Assembly (NCBI GenBank): GCA_018695085.1
Contig: JABHOU010000545.1
Coordinates: forward strand, 1 to 7,589
From: Opitutia bacterium
GTDB lineage: Bacteria; Verrucomicrobiota; Verrucomicrobiia; Opitutales; Seribacteraceae
Direction of reading: 5' to 3'
Length of the DNA: 7,589 bases
The number at the start of each line of letters is the position of its first letter. Within the stretch, counting starts at the first letter, position 1. Below the pieces are notes generated by a model, which saw only the letters and a list, made by a program, of their open reading frames with translations, ran no database searches and had not been told where the DNA came from. The position numbers and the translations under genes are program-made. Below, one piece after another: positions 1-6,247 of the stretch.

Positions 1-450
1 CCAATCAGCGACCCCGGTGTTGGGCGTCCATTCCTGATGGGTCAACCGGACGATCTTACGGCTCTTCAGGTGGATCTTGTAAATGTCCGACCCGGCCCTT
101 GACGCCAAACGCCGTTGGGAGTTCAGGGCTTCCTTGCGCTGATCGTGAAAGTAAACGTAATAAATCCACTCGCCGTCCAGAGATGGAAAAGGATCTATCA
201 CCGATCCGTTGCCTCCCTTGACCAGCACTTCCTCGCTCCCATCAGGGTGAAGCAGCATTAAATCCGCGCCCGGTTCCATGCGTATGGGATCCTTGACCTC
301 CGGCCAGTGGGCATGTCCCTCGTCACCGTATCGCGGAGCCCGCACGTAGACGACGTCGTAGTCGTGGGTGGCGGTAACCTGAGGGACCTCCGCCAATGCT
401 TGATTTGAAATTGCAACAATTAGCGAGACGAGCAAAACGAACCTTTTCAT
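1..450 (-). CDS. Secreted beta-propeller-like protein related to hydrazine synthase alpha middle-domain proteins (partial, 3' end missing)
   Basis: The frame is open for 150 codons from the ATG at 450 to the left edge, so the C-terminal part is outside the window. Residues 1-20 form a signal peptide (MKRFVLLVSLIVAISNQALA) with an A-L-A site before E21, so the product is exported. The mature start has the pattern DYDVVYVRAPRYGDEGHAHW, then GADLMLLHPDGSEEVLVKGG and DPFPSLDGEWIYYVYF, which read like PD40/TolB-type propeller blades. From memory, this pattern resembles large PVC-group secreted proteins that databases tag with the hydrazine synthase alpha middle domain. That tag does not imply anammox: no haem motif (CxxCH) is visible in this part. 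The substrate is unknown. The gene lies 108 bases after the sulfatase stop and has its own promoter-like sequence, so it may be transcribed separately. Family placement is moderately sure; the ORF and export are well supported. Confidence 0.7.
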   Translation of the reverse strand, partial: MKRFVLLVSLIVAISNQALAEVPQVTATHDYDVVYVRAPRYGDEGHAHWPEVKDPIRMEPGADLMLLHPDGSEEVLVKGGNGSVIDPFPSLDGEWIYYVYFHDQRKEALNSQRRLASRAGSDIYKIHLKSRKIVRLTHQEWTPNTGVADW

Positions 451-460
451 GACAAAATTT

Positions 461-488
461 ACTTTCCCGCTCGAATGAGTCGGGTCAA
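461..488 (-). promoter_or_regulatory. Promoter-like TTGACC-N16-GAAAGT before the secreted propeller gene
   Basis: On the minus strand TTGACC (483-488) is followed by 16 bases and then GAAAGT (461-466), which ends 10 bases before the ATG at 450. The -10 hexamer is poor by sigma-70 standards, keeping only A2 and the final T. The call rests mainly on the same spacing and the same GCTTGACC and GCGG flanks being present before two other genes here. If real, the transcript would have almost no 5' leader. Confidence 0.35.
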
Positions 489-558
489 GCACGAAGGAGG
501 AGAAACTTCGATTTGGCTAGGTTCGCTAGAAGAACGCTGACGTGGAGCATCCGCAAGC

Positions 559-2127
559 TCAGTTTGGTTCGGTCGGCTTGCGTGTTCGAGGGGGGAGGCG
601 ATTGACGATGGAGTGGGGCGGGTCCTCCGCCGGCACTTGAAGTCTCTTGCGATGCATGGCCAATTGCTTGGTCAGCCTTTTTTGTACATTGGCCATGCCG
701 GGTTGCCCGTAGACGCTCTTTATTTCGCTCGGGTCGGACTTGAGATCGAACAGTTCCCATTGGTCGACGTCCTTCTCATAGAAATGCATCAGCTTGTACC
801 GTCCGTCGGCTACGCCGTAGTGGCGGCGAACATAGTGCCAGCCCGGGTATTCGTAATAATGATAATAAAAGCTTTTGCGCCAATCCTTGGGTGTCTTGCC
901 TTTGAGGACAGGAACGAGGGATCGACCGTGGATGTCGGAGGGTACGTCGATGCCCGCCACCTCGCAAAAAGTGCCGGCAAAATCGATGGGGGAAACGATG
1001 TCGCCGTTGCGACTGCCCGGTTTGGTCACTCCGGGCCAGCGCACGAGCATGGGCGTACGCAGGGATTCCTCGTACATCCAGCGCTTGTCGAACCAGCCAT
1101 GCTCACCAAGGTAGAATCCCTGATCCGAGCAGTAGATCACGATTGTGTCCTTGTCCAAGCCCGCTTCCTTGAGGTAGCCGAGCATCCGTCCGATCCCATC
1201 GTCCACCGAGGCGATGCAGCGCAGGTAATCCTTTACGTAGCGCTGGTATTTCCAGCGAACCAAGTCCTTGCCCGATAGGTTGGCCTCGGCGAGGGCTTTG
1301 TTCTTTGGGTCATAAGCCGCGTTCCAGAGTTTTCTTTGTTCGGGGGTGAGGTTGCCGGGTGGGCTCAGCTTGAGGTCGCCCTTGGTCATGGTTTCGGCGA
1401 TGGTCATGTCCTGCTGGTAGGCGGCCAGTGTTCGTCCCTTGTAATCGTCGAAAAGAGTGTCGGGTTCGGGAAGGGTGACGTCGTCGTACTTGTTCAGGTA
1501 CTTGGGAGCAGGTTGCCAATTTCGGTGAGGGGCCTTGTGCTGGAACATGAGCATGAAGGGTTCGTCCTTGTCCCTTTTGTTTTTCATCCAGTTCAGGGCG
1601 AGGTCGGTGATAATATCCGTGGTGTAGCCCACGTGCTTGATGACCTCGTCGTGTTTGCCGTCCCCGTCCGCGTCCAGGCGCATGGGCGGGTTGTAGTATG
1701 GTCCTTGTCCGATCAGAACTTCCGAGTAGTCGTAGCCCTGGGGGGACATATGAGTGCCCAGATGCCACTTGCCGACCACCGCAGTGGTGTAGCCCGCCTT
1801 GCGAAGAAGCTTGGGGAAGGTCTGTTGGGTTCCATCGAACTTGTTCCCGTTGACGAGGAAGCCGTTGGCGTGGGAGTACTTGCCGGTCTGGATGGAGGCC
1901 CGCATTGGTCCGCAGATCGAGTTGGTCACGTAGCACTGCTCGAAAAGCATGCCGTCCCGAGCGAGCGAATCGATATTCGGGGTAGGGCAGTGTTCCTTGA
2001 GCCAAGAGTCGTACGCCCCGACGGCTTGATATGCGTGATCGTCGGTGAAGATGAAAAGAATGTTTGGTCTTTTAGCCGCGCTCAGGGAAAGAGCGGTCGT
2101 GGCAAGGATCAAGGAAAGGAATTTCAT
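559..2127 (-). CDS. Secreted type I (formylglycine) sulfatase, N-acetylglucosamine-6-sulfatase-like
   Basis: This 522-residue enzyme should hydrolyse sulfate esters on a carbohydrate after export. The ATG at 2127 gives a clean signal peptide (MKFLSLILATTALSLSAA, then KRPNILFIFTDD). An in-frame TTG at 2148 would only add seven residues in front of it, so the ATG is preferred. Seen in order: metal-binding D29-D30, the formylglycine core C72-G-P-M-R76 followed by ASIQTGKYSHANG, GKWHLG with K120 and H122, QHKAPHR with H197, K198 and H201, then CSDQGFYLGEHGW with D335 and Q336 and K348. A C-terminal subdomain carries YYHYYEYPGWHYVRRHYGV. These features match the family annotated as N-acetylglucosamine-6-sulfatase or mucin/heparan-type sulfatases (by memory, near SulfAtlas S1_11), so the substrate is inferred. 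Oddities are Met instead of the usual Ser in CxPSR and an acidic DxDxDG insertion at 152-161. Maturation needs a formylglycine-generating enzyme or anSME, which is not in this window. Confidence 0.93.
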   Translation of the reverse strand: MKFLSLILATTALSLSAAKRPNILFIFTDDHAYQAVGAYDSWLKEHCPTPNIDSLARDGMLFEQCYVTNSICGPMRASIQTGKYSHANGFLVNGNKFDGTQQTFPKLLRKAGYTTAVVGKWHLGTHMSPQGYDYSEVLIGQGPYYNPPMRLDADGDGKHDEVIKHVGYTTDIITDLALNWMKNKRDKDEPFMLMFQHKAPHRNWQPAPKYLNKYDDVTLPEPDTLFDDYKGRTLAAYQQDMTIAETMTKGDLKLSPPGNLTPEQRKLWNAAYDPKNKALAEANLSGKDLVRWKYQRYVKDYLRCIASVDDGIGRMLGYLKEAGLDKDTIVIYCSDQGFYLGEHGWFDKRWMYEESLRTPMLVRWPGVTKPGSRNGDIVSPIDFAGTFCEVAGIDVPSDIHGRSLVPVLKGKTPKDWRKSFYYHYYEYPGWHYVRRHYGVADGRYKLMHFYEKDVDQWELFDLKSDPSEIKSVYGQPGMANVQKRLTKQLAMHRKRLQVPAEDPPHSIVNRLPPRTRKPTEPN

Positions 2128-2134
2128 CCAACCT

Positions 2135-2162
2135 AACCTACCGATCAAGTTTTCTTGGTCAA
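2135..2162 (-). promoter_or_regulatory. Promoter-like TTGACC-N16-TAGGTT before the sulfatase
   Basis: On the minus strand TTGACC (2157-2162) is separated by 16 bases from TAGGTT (2135-2140). This fits the TTGACa and TAnnnT pattern of a housekeeping sigma factor. The -10 hexamer ends 7 bases before the ATG at 2127, so initiation would fall about on the A of the start codon. No Shine-Dalgarno-like sequence lies between, which supports leaderless translation and the choice of this ATG. Confidence 0.45.
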
Positions 2163-2181
2163 GCGTCCAGCAACCTTGACC
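2157..2181. promoter_or_regulatory. 7-bp inverted repeat overlapping the sulfatase -35 element
   Basis: The arms GGTCAAG (2157-2163) and CTTGACC (2175-2181) are perfect inverted copies separated by 11 bases. One arm is the -35-like TTGACC plus its flanks. The centre-to-centre spacing of 18 bases could suit a dimeric repressor or activator bound across the -35 region. It could also be chance, because GCTTGACC recurs as a promoter motif here without a partner arm. Confidence 0.3.
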
Positions 2182-2275
2182 TTATTTTGAGGGATGCAGG
2201 ACAGTTCCTGGGTCGGACGGTTGGTTCCGTTAGGCAAGGGGAATTCCGAAGATGCAAGTCGGGTTGGTGTAGTTG

Positions 2276-4273
2276 CTACTCAGCAAACAATTTTCGAATG
2301 CGTTCTGCTTGGGCTTGCTGCTTTTGTAGATGCATTGATCTTTGACGCCTGAATTCATTCATATTGAAAACATTTGGAGTGGGGTTTTCGTTTACGTATT
2401 TCTTGCTGCTTACTTCCTTCCCGGTTGAGTCGAGTCGCTTCCAAATCCCATGTGGTTTGCCGGATAGGTAGTTTCGTTCGATTCTAAGGCGTCCACGGTG
2501 ATCGAAAACTCTCACACTCCCCGAGAACGGAGATTCTTGGAGTGTGGCAATCAAATTATCACGTTCCCTTGTCAGCCTGGACAGTCTCGAGCTGATCTTT
2601 GTCTTTTCGCCCACTCCCAAGTGCTGATCTTGCGACATCATTCTCGAATATTCTTCGCGAATCCTTTTTATGCTTCCGTCCAGTTCGGAGAGGACTTTTG
2701 GGTTTTCGTACTTTGCACCAAGCTCTCTCACCCGATTCTGGTTTTTGGCCATATGATCAATCAAACCCAAGGCAAAGGACGAGTTTTGAACCTTGAGTGG
2801 AAAGGATGGGTCTACGGGTCTTCTTGCCATTTGGTAGTAGGCATCTGCCATGAAATCGGTATCCGAGACCACGATTACCGAAATTTGACGACCGGAAACT
2901 GAACTTTTGGTTTTACCCGTGACCTTGGCCGCGATCACTTGTTGCTTACCGGTCCCTGGAACCTTTGTCTTCGATGGGTTTAATCCTCTTCGGTTTCCTG
3001 AACCGTCCTTTGCCCAAAAAGTGTCCGCTTGGGTGAACCCTGTTTTATCTCCTGAGGAAACGAGTGGTTCGAAACTTAATTTTGAATTCTTTTTCGGAGA
3101 AATGAAACCCGAGCAATTAAAAAGTAGGTGCTCAATGTTCTTGGATACTACCAAGGAACCGAAAGCATTTTCAAACCCACCGACATAAACAAATTCGTCT
3201 GGAAAGCTCGAACTTTTTTGGATTACGGGAAATGGGTTGTACCTATCCCTCAATACCAGTTTTTGCTCGCCTCCTGACAGTTGGCAGAAATTCACTTCCA
3301 GAAGCTTCCACAGTTTTGACAAATCTCCTCTTGCACTCGGTTTTTTCGATAGCGGAACAGATTTGCTGATCGGGTTTGAGGACGGAGGGTCGAAAGTGCC
3401 GGGGAACTTATTTTCATGTACCATGGGAATGGGGTCTTCGAAAATGACCGTTGGAATGCCCGACTTTACCAAAGAGACCAGATGCTCAATACCCGAATCG
3501 TCCAGTAATGATGGTTGGACGACGACCATTGCATCGTATTCGGTTTTTAAATCTTTATCTTTGGAGATTGTGCGTACTTCATAGCGTTTTTTCATGGCTA
3601 GTACGAATTGCCATTCCTTTTCCTTACCAGGAGCGTGGCTTGTCAACGGAACTTTCTTTTTGCTTGGACCAAGCGCGTGCGTTGGGAAAATTCCAATGCT
3701 TTTTTTCACGAGGGAAGAGGAAGACCCCATGATTGAGTCGATCAGTTCGTTCTCTAGGGAGGCAACGGTTCCGAAGTAGGGAATGATTTGCTTCCCCCGG
3801 CTCCCTTTGACTGCAGCCCCAAAGTAAAGTGTTCCCGTATTTCTCTGGACCGACTGCTCTTGGTTTATTGAATGATTGAATATACTGGGAATTCCCAAAT
3901 CCTTGGCGACCGAGCTCAAAGGGTCGTGCTCTTCGATCTCGTGAATTTCGGCTTGTACTTGCCCACTGGTAGTTTCCGAAATTTGTTTGATCAGACTGAT
4001 GACTGACAAACGACGATGAAGAAGGCTTTGTGGGAAATCTTCCTTCGGGCTTACGAAAACCTCTATTTGCACCCGTTCCTTTAATTGCTTAATGGCCATA
4101 CTTGAGGATTTAGACAAGATCGGTTCTTCCTTGAATATAGGCGAAAAACGCTCGATTTGCTTCCTGATTTGGTTGAGCGAGTGCAATTGTTCCGATTCTT
4201 GCGCCAAGGAGAAGTTGGTGCTAATCGTGCAGATAATCGTGGGTAGAAGGAAGTTCCGTAAGGTTGTTTTCAT
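2276..4273 (-). CDS. Exported GldG-like ABC-transporter auxiliary protein with C-terminal MORN_2-like repeat
   Basis: The product has 665 residues. Residues 1-24 look like a signal peptide (hydrophobic NFLLPTIICTISTNFSLAQ). Residues 66-180 follow the GldG/ABC-auxiliary pattern: VQIEVFVSPKEDFP, a region like 'residues of organic fragments' VISLIKQISETTSGQVQAEI, then TGTLYFGAAV and KQIIPYFGTVASLENELID. Residues 218-282 (WQFVLAMKKRYEVRTISKDK, YDAMVVVQPSLLDDSGIEHL, GIPTVIFEDP) match the second part of that fold, and 372-392 and 464-476 (SVIVVSDTDFMAD) the later part. Residues 525-580 are predicted coiled coil. Residues 586-628 (RVFDHRGRLR, NYLSGKPHGIWKRLDSTGKE) look like one MORN_2/YwqK-type repeat, and the tail is basic and Gln-rich. 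Family members usually sit beside an ABC ATPase and ABC-2 permease and carry a C-terminal membrane helix; neither is seen. Sampled lines are about 43-45% GC against about 57-58% in neighbours, which suggests transfer. Role unknown. Confidence 0.75.
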   Translation of the reverse strand: MKTTLRNFLLPTIICTISTNFSLAQESEQLHSLNQIRKQIERFSPIFKEEPILSKSSSMAIKQLKERVQIEVFVSPKEDFPQSLLHRRLSVISLIKQISETTSGQVQAEIHEIEEHDPLSSVAKDLGIPSIFNHSINQEQSVQRNTGTLYFGAAVKGSRGKQIIPYFGTVASLENELIDSIMGSSSSLVKKSIGIFPTHALGPSKKKVPLTSHAPGKEKEWQFVLAMKKRYEVRTISKDKDLKTEYDAMVVVQPSLLDDSGIEHLVSLVKSGIPTVIFEDPIPMVHENKFPGTFDPPSSNPISKSVPLSKKPSARGDLSKLWKLLEVNFCQLSGGEQKLVLRDRYNPFPVIQKSSSFPDEFVYVGGFENAFGSLVVSKNIEHLLFNCSGFISPKKNSKLSFEPLVSSGDKTGFTQADTFWAKDGSGNRRGLNPSKTKVPGTGKQQVIAAKVTGKTKSSVSGRQISVIVVSDTDFMADAYYQMARRPVDPSFPLKVQNSSFALGLIDHMAKNQNRVRELGAKYENPKVLSELDGSIKRIREEYSRMMSQDQHLGVGEKTKISSRLSRLTRERDNLIATLQESPFSGSVRVFDHRGRLRIERNYLSGKPHGIWKRLDSTGKEVSSKKYVNENPTPNVFNMNEFRRQRSMHLQKQQAQAERIRKLFAE

Positions 4274-4307
4274 GCGAAGAAGTTATCAAATATATCATTT
4301 CCTTCCC

Positions 4308-4336
4308 ATTATAATTTTCCACAATTATTGCAATGA
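4308..4336 (-). promoter_or_regulatory. Possible promoter of the GldG-like gene in an AT-rich gap
   Basis: The 189-base gap 4274-4462 is AT-rich and holds a perfect TATAAT on the minus strand at 4308-4313. At a 17-base spacing the -35 position (4331-4336) reads TCATTG, which is poor. TTGCAA lies at a 14-base spacing instead. Initiation would be near 4301, giving a leader of about 28 bases before the ATG at 4273. The GGAAGGAAA there is too far upstream to be an ordinary ribosome site. The gap shows no small ORF or RNA that I can recognise. Confidence 0.3.
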
Positions 4337-4462
4337 GGGCAGCTTCATCCTGAAGTTTTCACGCGGATACCTCACTATTCTAGTGAAAAAGAAGTTGAGC
4401 CAAATTTAATTAGCGCAAGTCGAGAAGAAATAATTAAGGGTGAGTGGTGTTCACTGAAAAAC

Positions 4463-5089
4463 CTAGATCCGCTTCAGGTCGCGGAGGAATTCGCGGTTTT
4501 CGGCCGCTTTTTCTTTCAGTAGTCGGGCGACTTCGTCCGCTTCCCTGTACTCGTTCCAGTCGAGCGTGAGGACGCGGGTATAATGGTCCATCTCGGCAAT
4601 GAAGGTTTCGTATCCCTGGTGCAGTTTTTTCATGTAGTCGAGCGTGATCCCGCCCTCCGCATCTCGTCCGCGTTCTTGGATCCTTTGCATGGAGACTTCG
4701 GGGATGACCCGTAAATAGATCAGGACGTCGGGGTAGACGAGGAAGCGTTTCATGACGTTGAAGTGTCCGACGTAGGTCTCGTAGTCGCGCTGGTCGATGA
4801 AGCCCGCTTCGTGGAGCATGCGGGCAAAGATCGTGTCCTCGTAGATGGTACGGTCCTGGACAGCTCCCTTATCCTTGTTCCACACGATGCGCTGGTGCTG
4901 TTCGAACCTGCGAAAGAGGAGGTGGAGCTGCATCATGGCGCTCCATCTGTTCATGTCCGCGTAGAAATCGGACAGGTAGGGGTTGTCGTCCACGGGCTCG
5001 TTAAACGCGTCGTAGCCGAGGTGGTCGGCAAGTTGTTGGGAGAGGGTAGTCTTTCCCGCCCCGATGATTCCGGCAATTCCGATGAACAT
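4463..5089 (-). CDS. Deoxynucleoside kinase (deoxyadenosine/deoxycytidine/deoxyguanosine kinase family)
   Basis: This 208-residue cytoplasmic enzyme should transfer phosphate from a nucleoside triphosphate to a deoxynucleoside for dNTP salvage. The P-loop is G7-I-I-G-A-G-K13-T-T15. NEPVDDNPYLSDFY (30-43) has the substrate-pocket Glu31 of the dNK/dCK family. D79-R80-T81 stands where the family has its DRS/DRT motif that binds the deoxynucleoside and holds the catalytic site. PDVLIYL (120-126) leads to the lid, with QRIQERGRDAE (135-145) giving arginines that contact the ATP phosphates. The length is normal for bacterial members (about 200-220). Substrate preference between dA, dG and dC cannot be decided by eye. 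Its ATG lies 62 bases after the metallophosphoesterase stop, with a promoter-like sequence in the gap, so it probably has its own transcription start. Confidence 0.92.
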   Translation of the reverse strand: MFIGIAGIIGAGKTTLSQQLADHLGYDAFNEPVDDNPYLSDFYADMNRWSAMMQLHLLFRRFEQHQRIVWNKDKGAVQDRTIYEDTIFARMLHEAGFIDQRDYETYVGHFNVMKRFLVYPDVLIYLRVIPEVSMQRIQERGRDAEGGITLDYMKKLHQGYETFIAEMDHYTRVLTLDWNEYREADEVARLLKEKAAENREFLRDLKRI

Positions 5090-5099
5090 GATTCGACCG

Positions 5100-5127
5100 A
5101 CCCTACCGCTTGGACGAACTCGGTCAA
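5100..5127 (-). promoter_or_regulatory. Promoter-like TTGACC-N16-TAGGGT before the deoxynucleoside kinase
   Basis: On the minus strand TTGACC (5122-5127) is followed by 16 bases and TAGGGT (5100-5105), which fits TAnnnT. The hexamer ends 10 bases before the ATG at 5089, so a transcript would start within about three bases of the start codon. No Shine-Dalgarno-like sequence is present. The TTGACC is part of CAAGCTTG, an 8-base palindrome that is probably incidental. Confidence 0.45.
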
Positions 5128-5151
5128 GCTTGGGGTGGGGGAGTGCGCCGG

Positions 5152-6228
5152 TTATTCCGGGATGGTGATCTTGACCGCCCAGCGTTTATCCCATTGGTGA
5201 GTCTTCCAATTGTCCTTGGATGCATAGGTGAGCACGATCATTTCATCATCGGCGTCACCTGTGCGGTCGATCACTTCGAGGTAAAGAAACCCGTGGCGCA
5301 GGCCGACCCCTTCGCTCGGATTCCTTGGGTTCGTCTTGGCCGCTCCCGCATCATCGGGGTTGAATAGCCAGACGCCTTCCTTCAAGTTCCGGTTGAATTC
5401 CTTTCCGTTCCATCTTGTCCGGGTGGGTGGAGATCCATGGGTATGCCCGTGAAAGAGGGCGACCACGTTGTAGCGTTCGATCAGCGCCCAAAAGGCGACC
5501 AAGTCTTCCTTGGGCCAGTCGAAATGGGGACCGAACGGATGGAGGTGAAAGGACAGGACGATCGGTCTGCCCGATGACCCGATTGTTTCCTTGAGGTCTT
5601 TCTCGAGGAACTCGAGGCTCGAGCGGGGAGCGTAATGATGATCCTTTCTGCGCTTGTCGCCCGCACCTGCGAACATTCCGAGGTTCACCAGGTGCAAGGG
5701 TCCCCAATCCCAGGAATAGTGCAGGCCGTTTTCGGAGATCTTGGTCAGGTTGGGCCGTTTCTTGTTCCGGGCGATGATGTCCTCAATGATAAAGGTGTCC
5801 CCTTGCGGGCCGTCATGGTTGCCATGGAGCTCGTAGACCGGGTAGGGGAGCCGACCGTCCTTGCCGGTCAATCCAAAGTCCGCCTTGTAGCGCTTCCATT
5901 CGAAACATTGCATGGCTGAGTAGGGCCCGCCGTTTTTATCAGCGCTGTCGATCAGGTCCCCGGTAACGATCATTCCGAGCAGATTGTTGGATACCTTGCC
6001 GCCGCCTAGGGAATCGGGGATCTCCTTGCCTGCCAAGGAACCGACCAGGCGAATGAATCGTTCCATGGCTTCTTCCGAGTACGGATCGAGGGCTTTGGGG
6101 GTGGCCGATTTCTCGGCATGGTATTGCGGATCTCCGCAAACGATGAAGGCGTACCGTTTTTCCTCGTCGGCTGTCAGGCTTCCGCAAAACAAGAAAAGAC
6201 AGAGGCTGGGTATCGGAAAAAGTTTCAT
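5152..6228 (-). CDS. Exported calcineurin-like metallophosphoesterase
   Basis: This 358-residue product should be a di-metal phosphomonoesterase or phosphodiesterase acting outside the cytoplasm. Residues 1-20 (MKLFPIPSLCLFLFCGSLTA) form a signal peptide. Cys15 does not sit in a good lipobox, so ordinary signal peptidase I cleavage before D21 is more likely. The five metal-site motifs are seen in order: G-D33-P-Q35, G-D91-L-I-D94, G-N137-H138-D139, the F-H228-L-H230 histidines, and G261-H-T-H264. The first motif is DxQ, not the commoner DxH, as also seen in CPPED1-like phosphatases. YSWDWGPLHLVNLGMFAG (171-188) is the strand pair typical of secreted members. The substrate cannot be told. The gene starts 19 bases after the selO stop, so the two are probably co-transcribed; GGGGAAAAG 7 or more bases upstream is only a weak ribosome site. 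Confidence 0.9.
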   Translation of the reverse strand: MKLFPIPSLCLFLFCGSLTADEEKRYAFIVCGDPQYHAEKSATPKALDPYSEEAMERFIRLVGSLAGKEIPDSLGGGKVSNNLLGMIVTGDLIDSADKNGGPYSAMQCFEWKRYKADFGLTGKDGRLPYPVYELHGNHDGPQGDTFIIEDIIARNKKRPNLTKISENGLHYSWDWGPLHLVNLGMFAGAGDKRRKDHHYAPRSSLEFLEKDLKETIGSSGRPIVLSFHLHPFGPHFDWPKEDLVAFWALIERYNVVALFHGHTHGSPPTRTRWNGKEFNRNLKEGVWLFNPDDAGAAKTNPRNPSEGVGLRHGFLYLEVIDRTGDADDEMIVLTYASKDNWKTHQWDKRWAVKITIPE

Positions 6229-6247
6229 GAGTCGGAAACTTTTCCCC

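Noticed and set aside
1..450. Anammox hydrazine synthase subunit
   Set aside because: The similarity is to the wider secreted propeller family. No haem-binding CxxCH is visible and nothing else in the window fits anammox metabolism.
492..510. Inverted repeat CGAAG-N9-CTTCG between the sulfatase stop and the next promoter
   Set aside because: A 5-bp stem with a 9-base loop is easily expected by chance and has no following T-run, so neither a terminator nor an operator is supported.
1336..2136. Long plus-strand ORF of 266 codons opposite the sulfatase, with other plus-strand ORFs at 613-1278 and 5984-6658
   Set aside because: They lie wholly or mostly opposite well-supported genes, their translations show no recognisable motifs, and GC-rich codon use on the minus strand readily opens antisense frames.
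2182..2275. Possible gene remnant between the GldG-like stop and the sulfatase promoter
   Set aside because: No frame gives a recognisable protein fragment, and the stretch is short; I see only non-coding sequence.
4092..4409. Plus-strand ORF of 105 codons covering the gap upstream of the GldG-like gene
   Set aside because: More than half of it is antisense to the start of the GldG-like gene, it has no recognisable domain, and AT-rich sequence explains the hydrophobic look of its tail.
4441..4457. Possible terminator hairpin after the deoxynucleoside kinase (AGTG-N5-CACT)
   Set aside because: The stem is only 4 bp with a mismatch directly outside, and there is no T-run after it on the minus strand.
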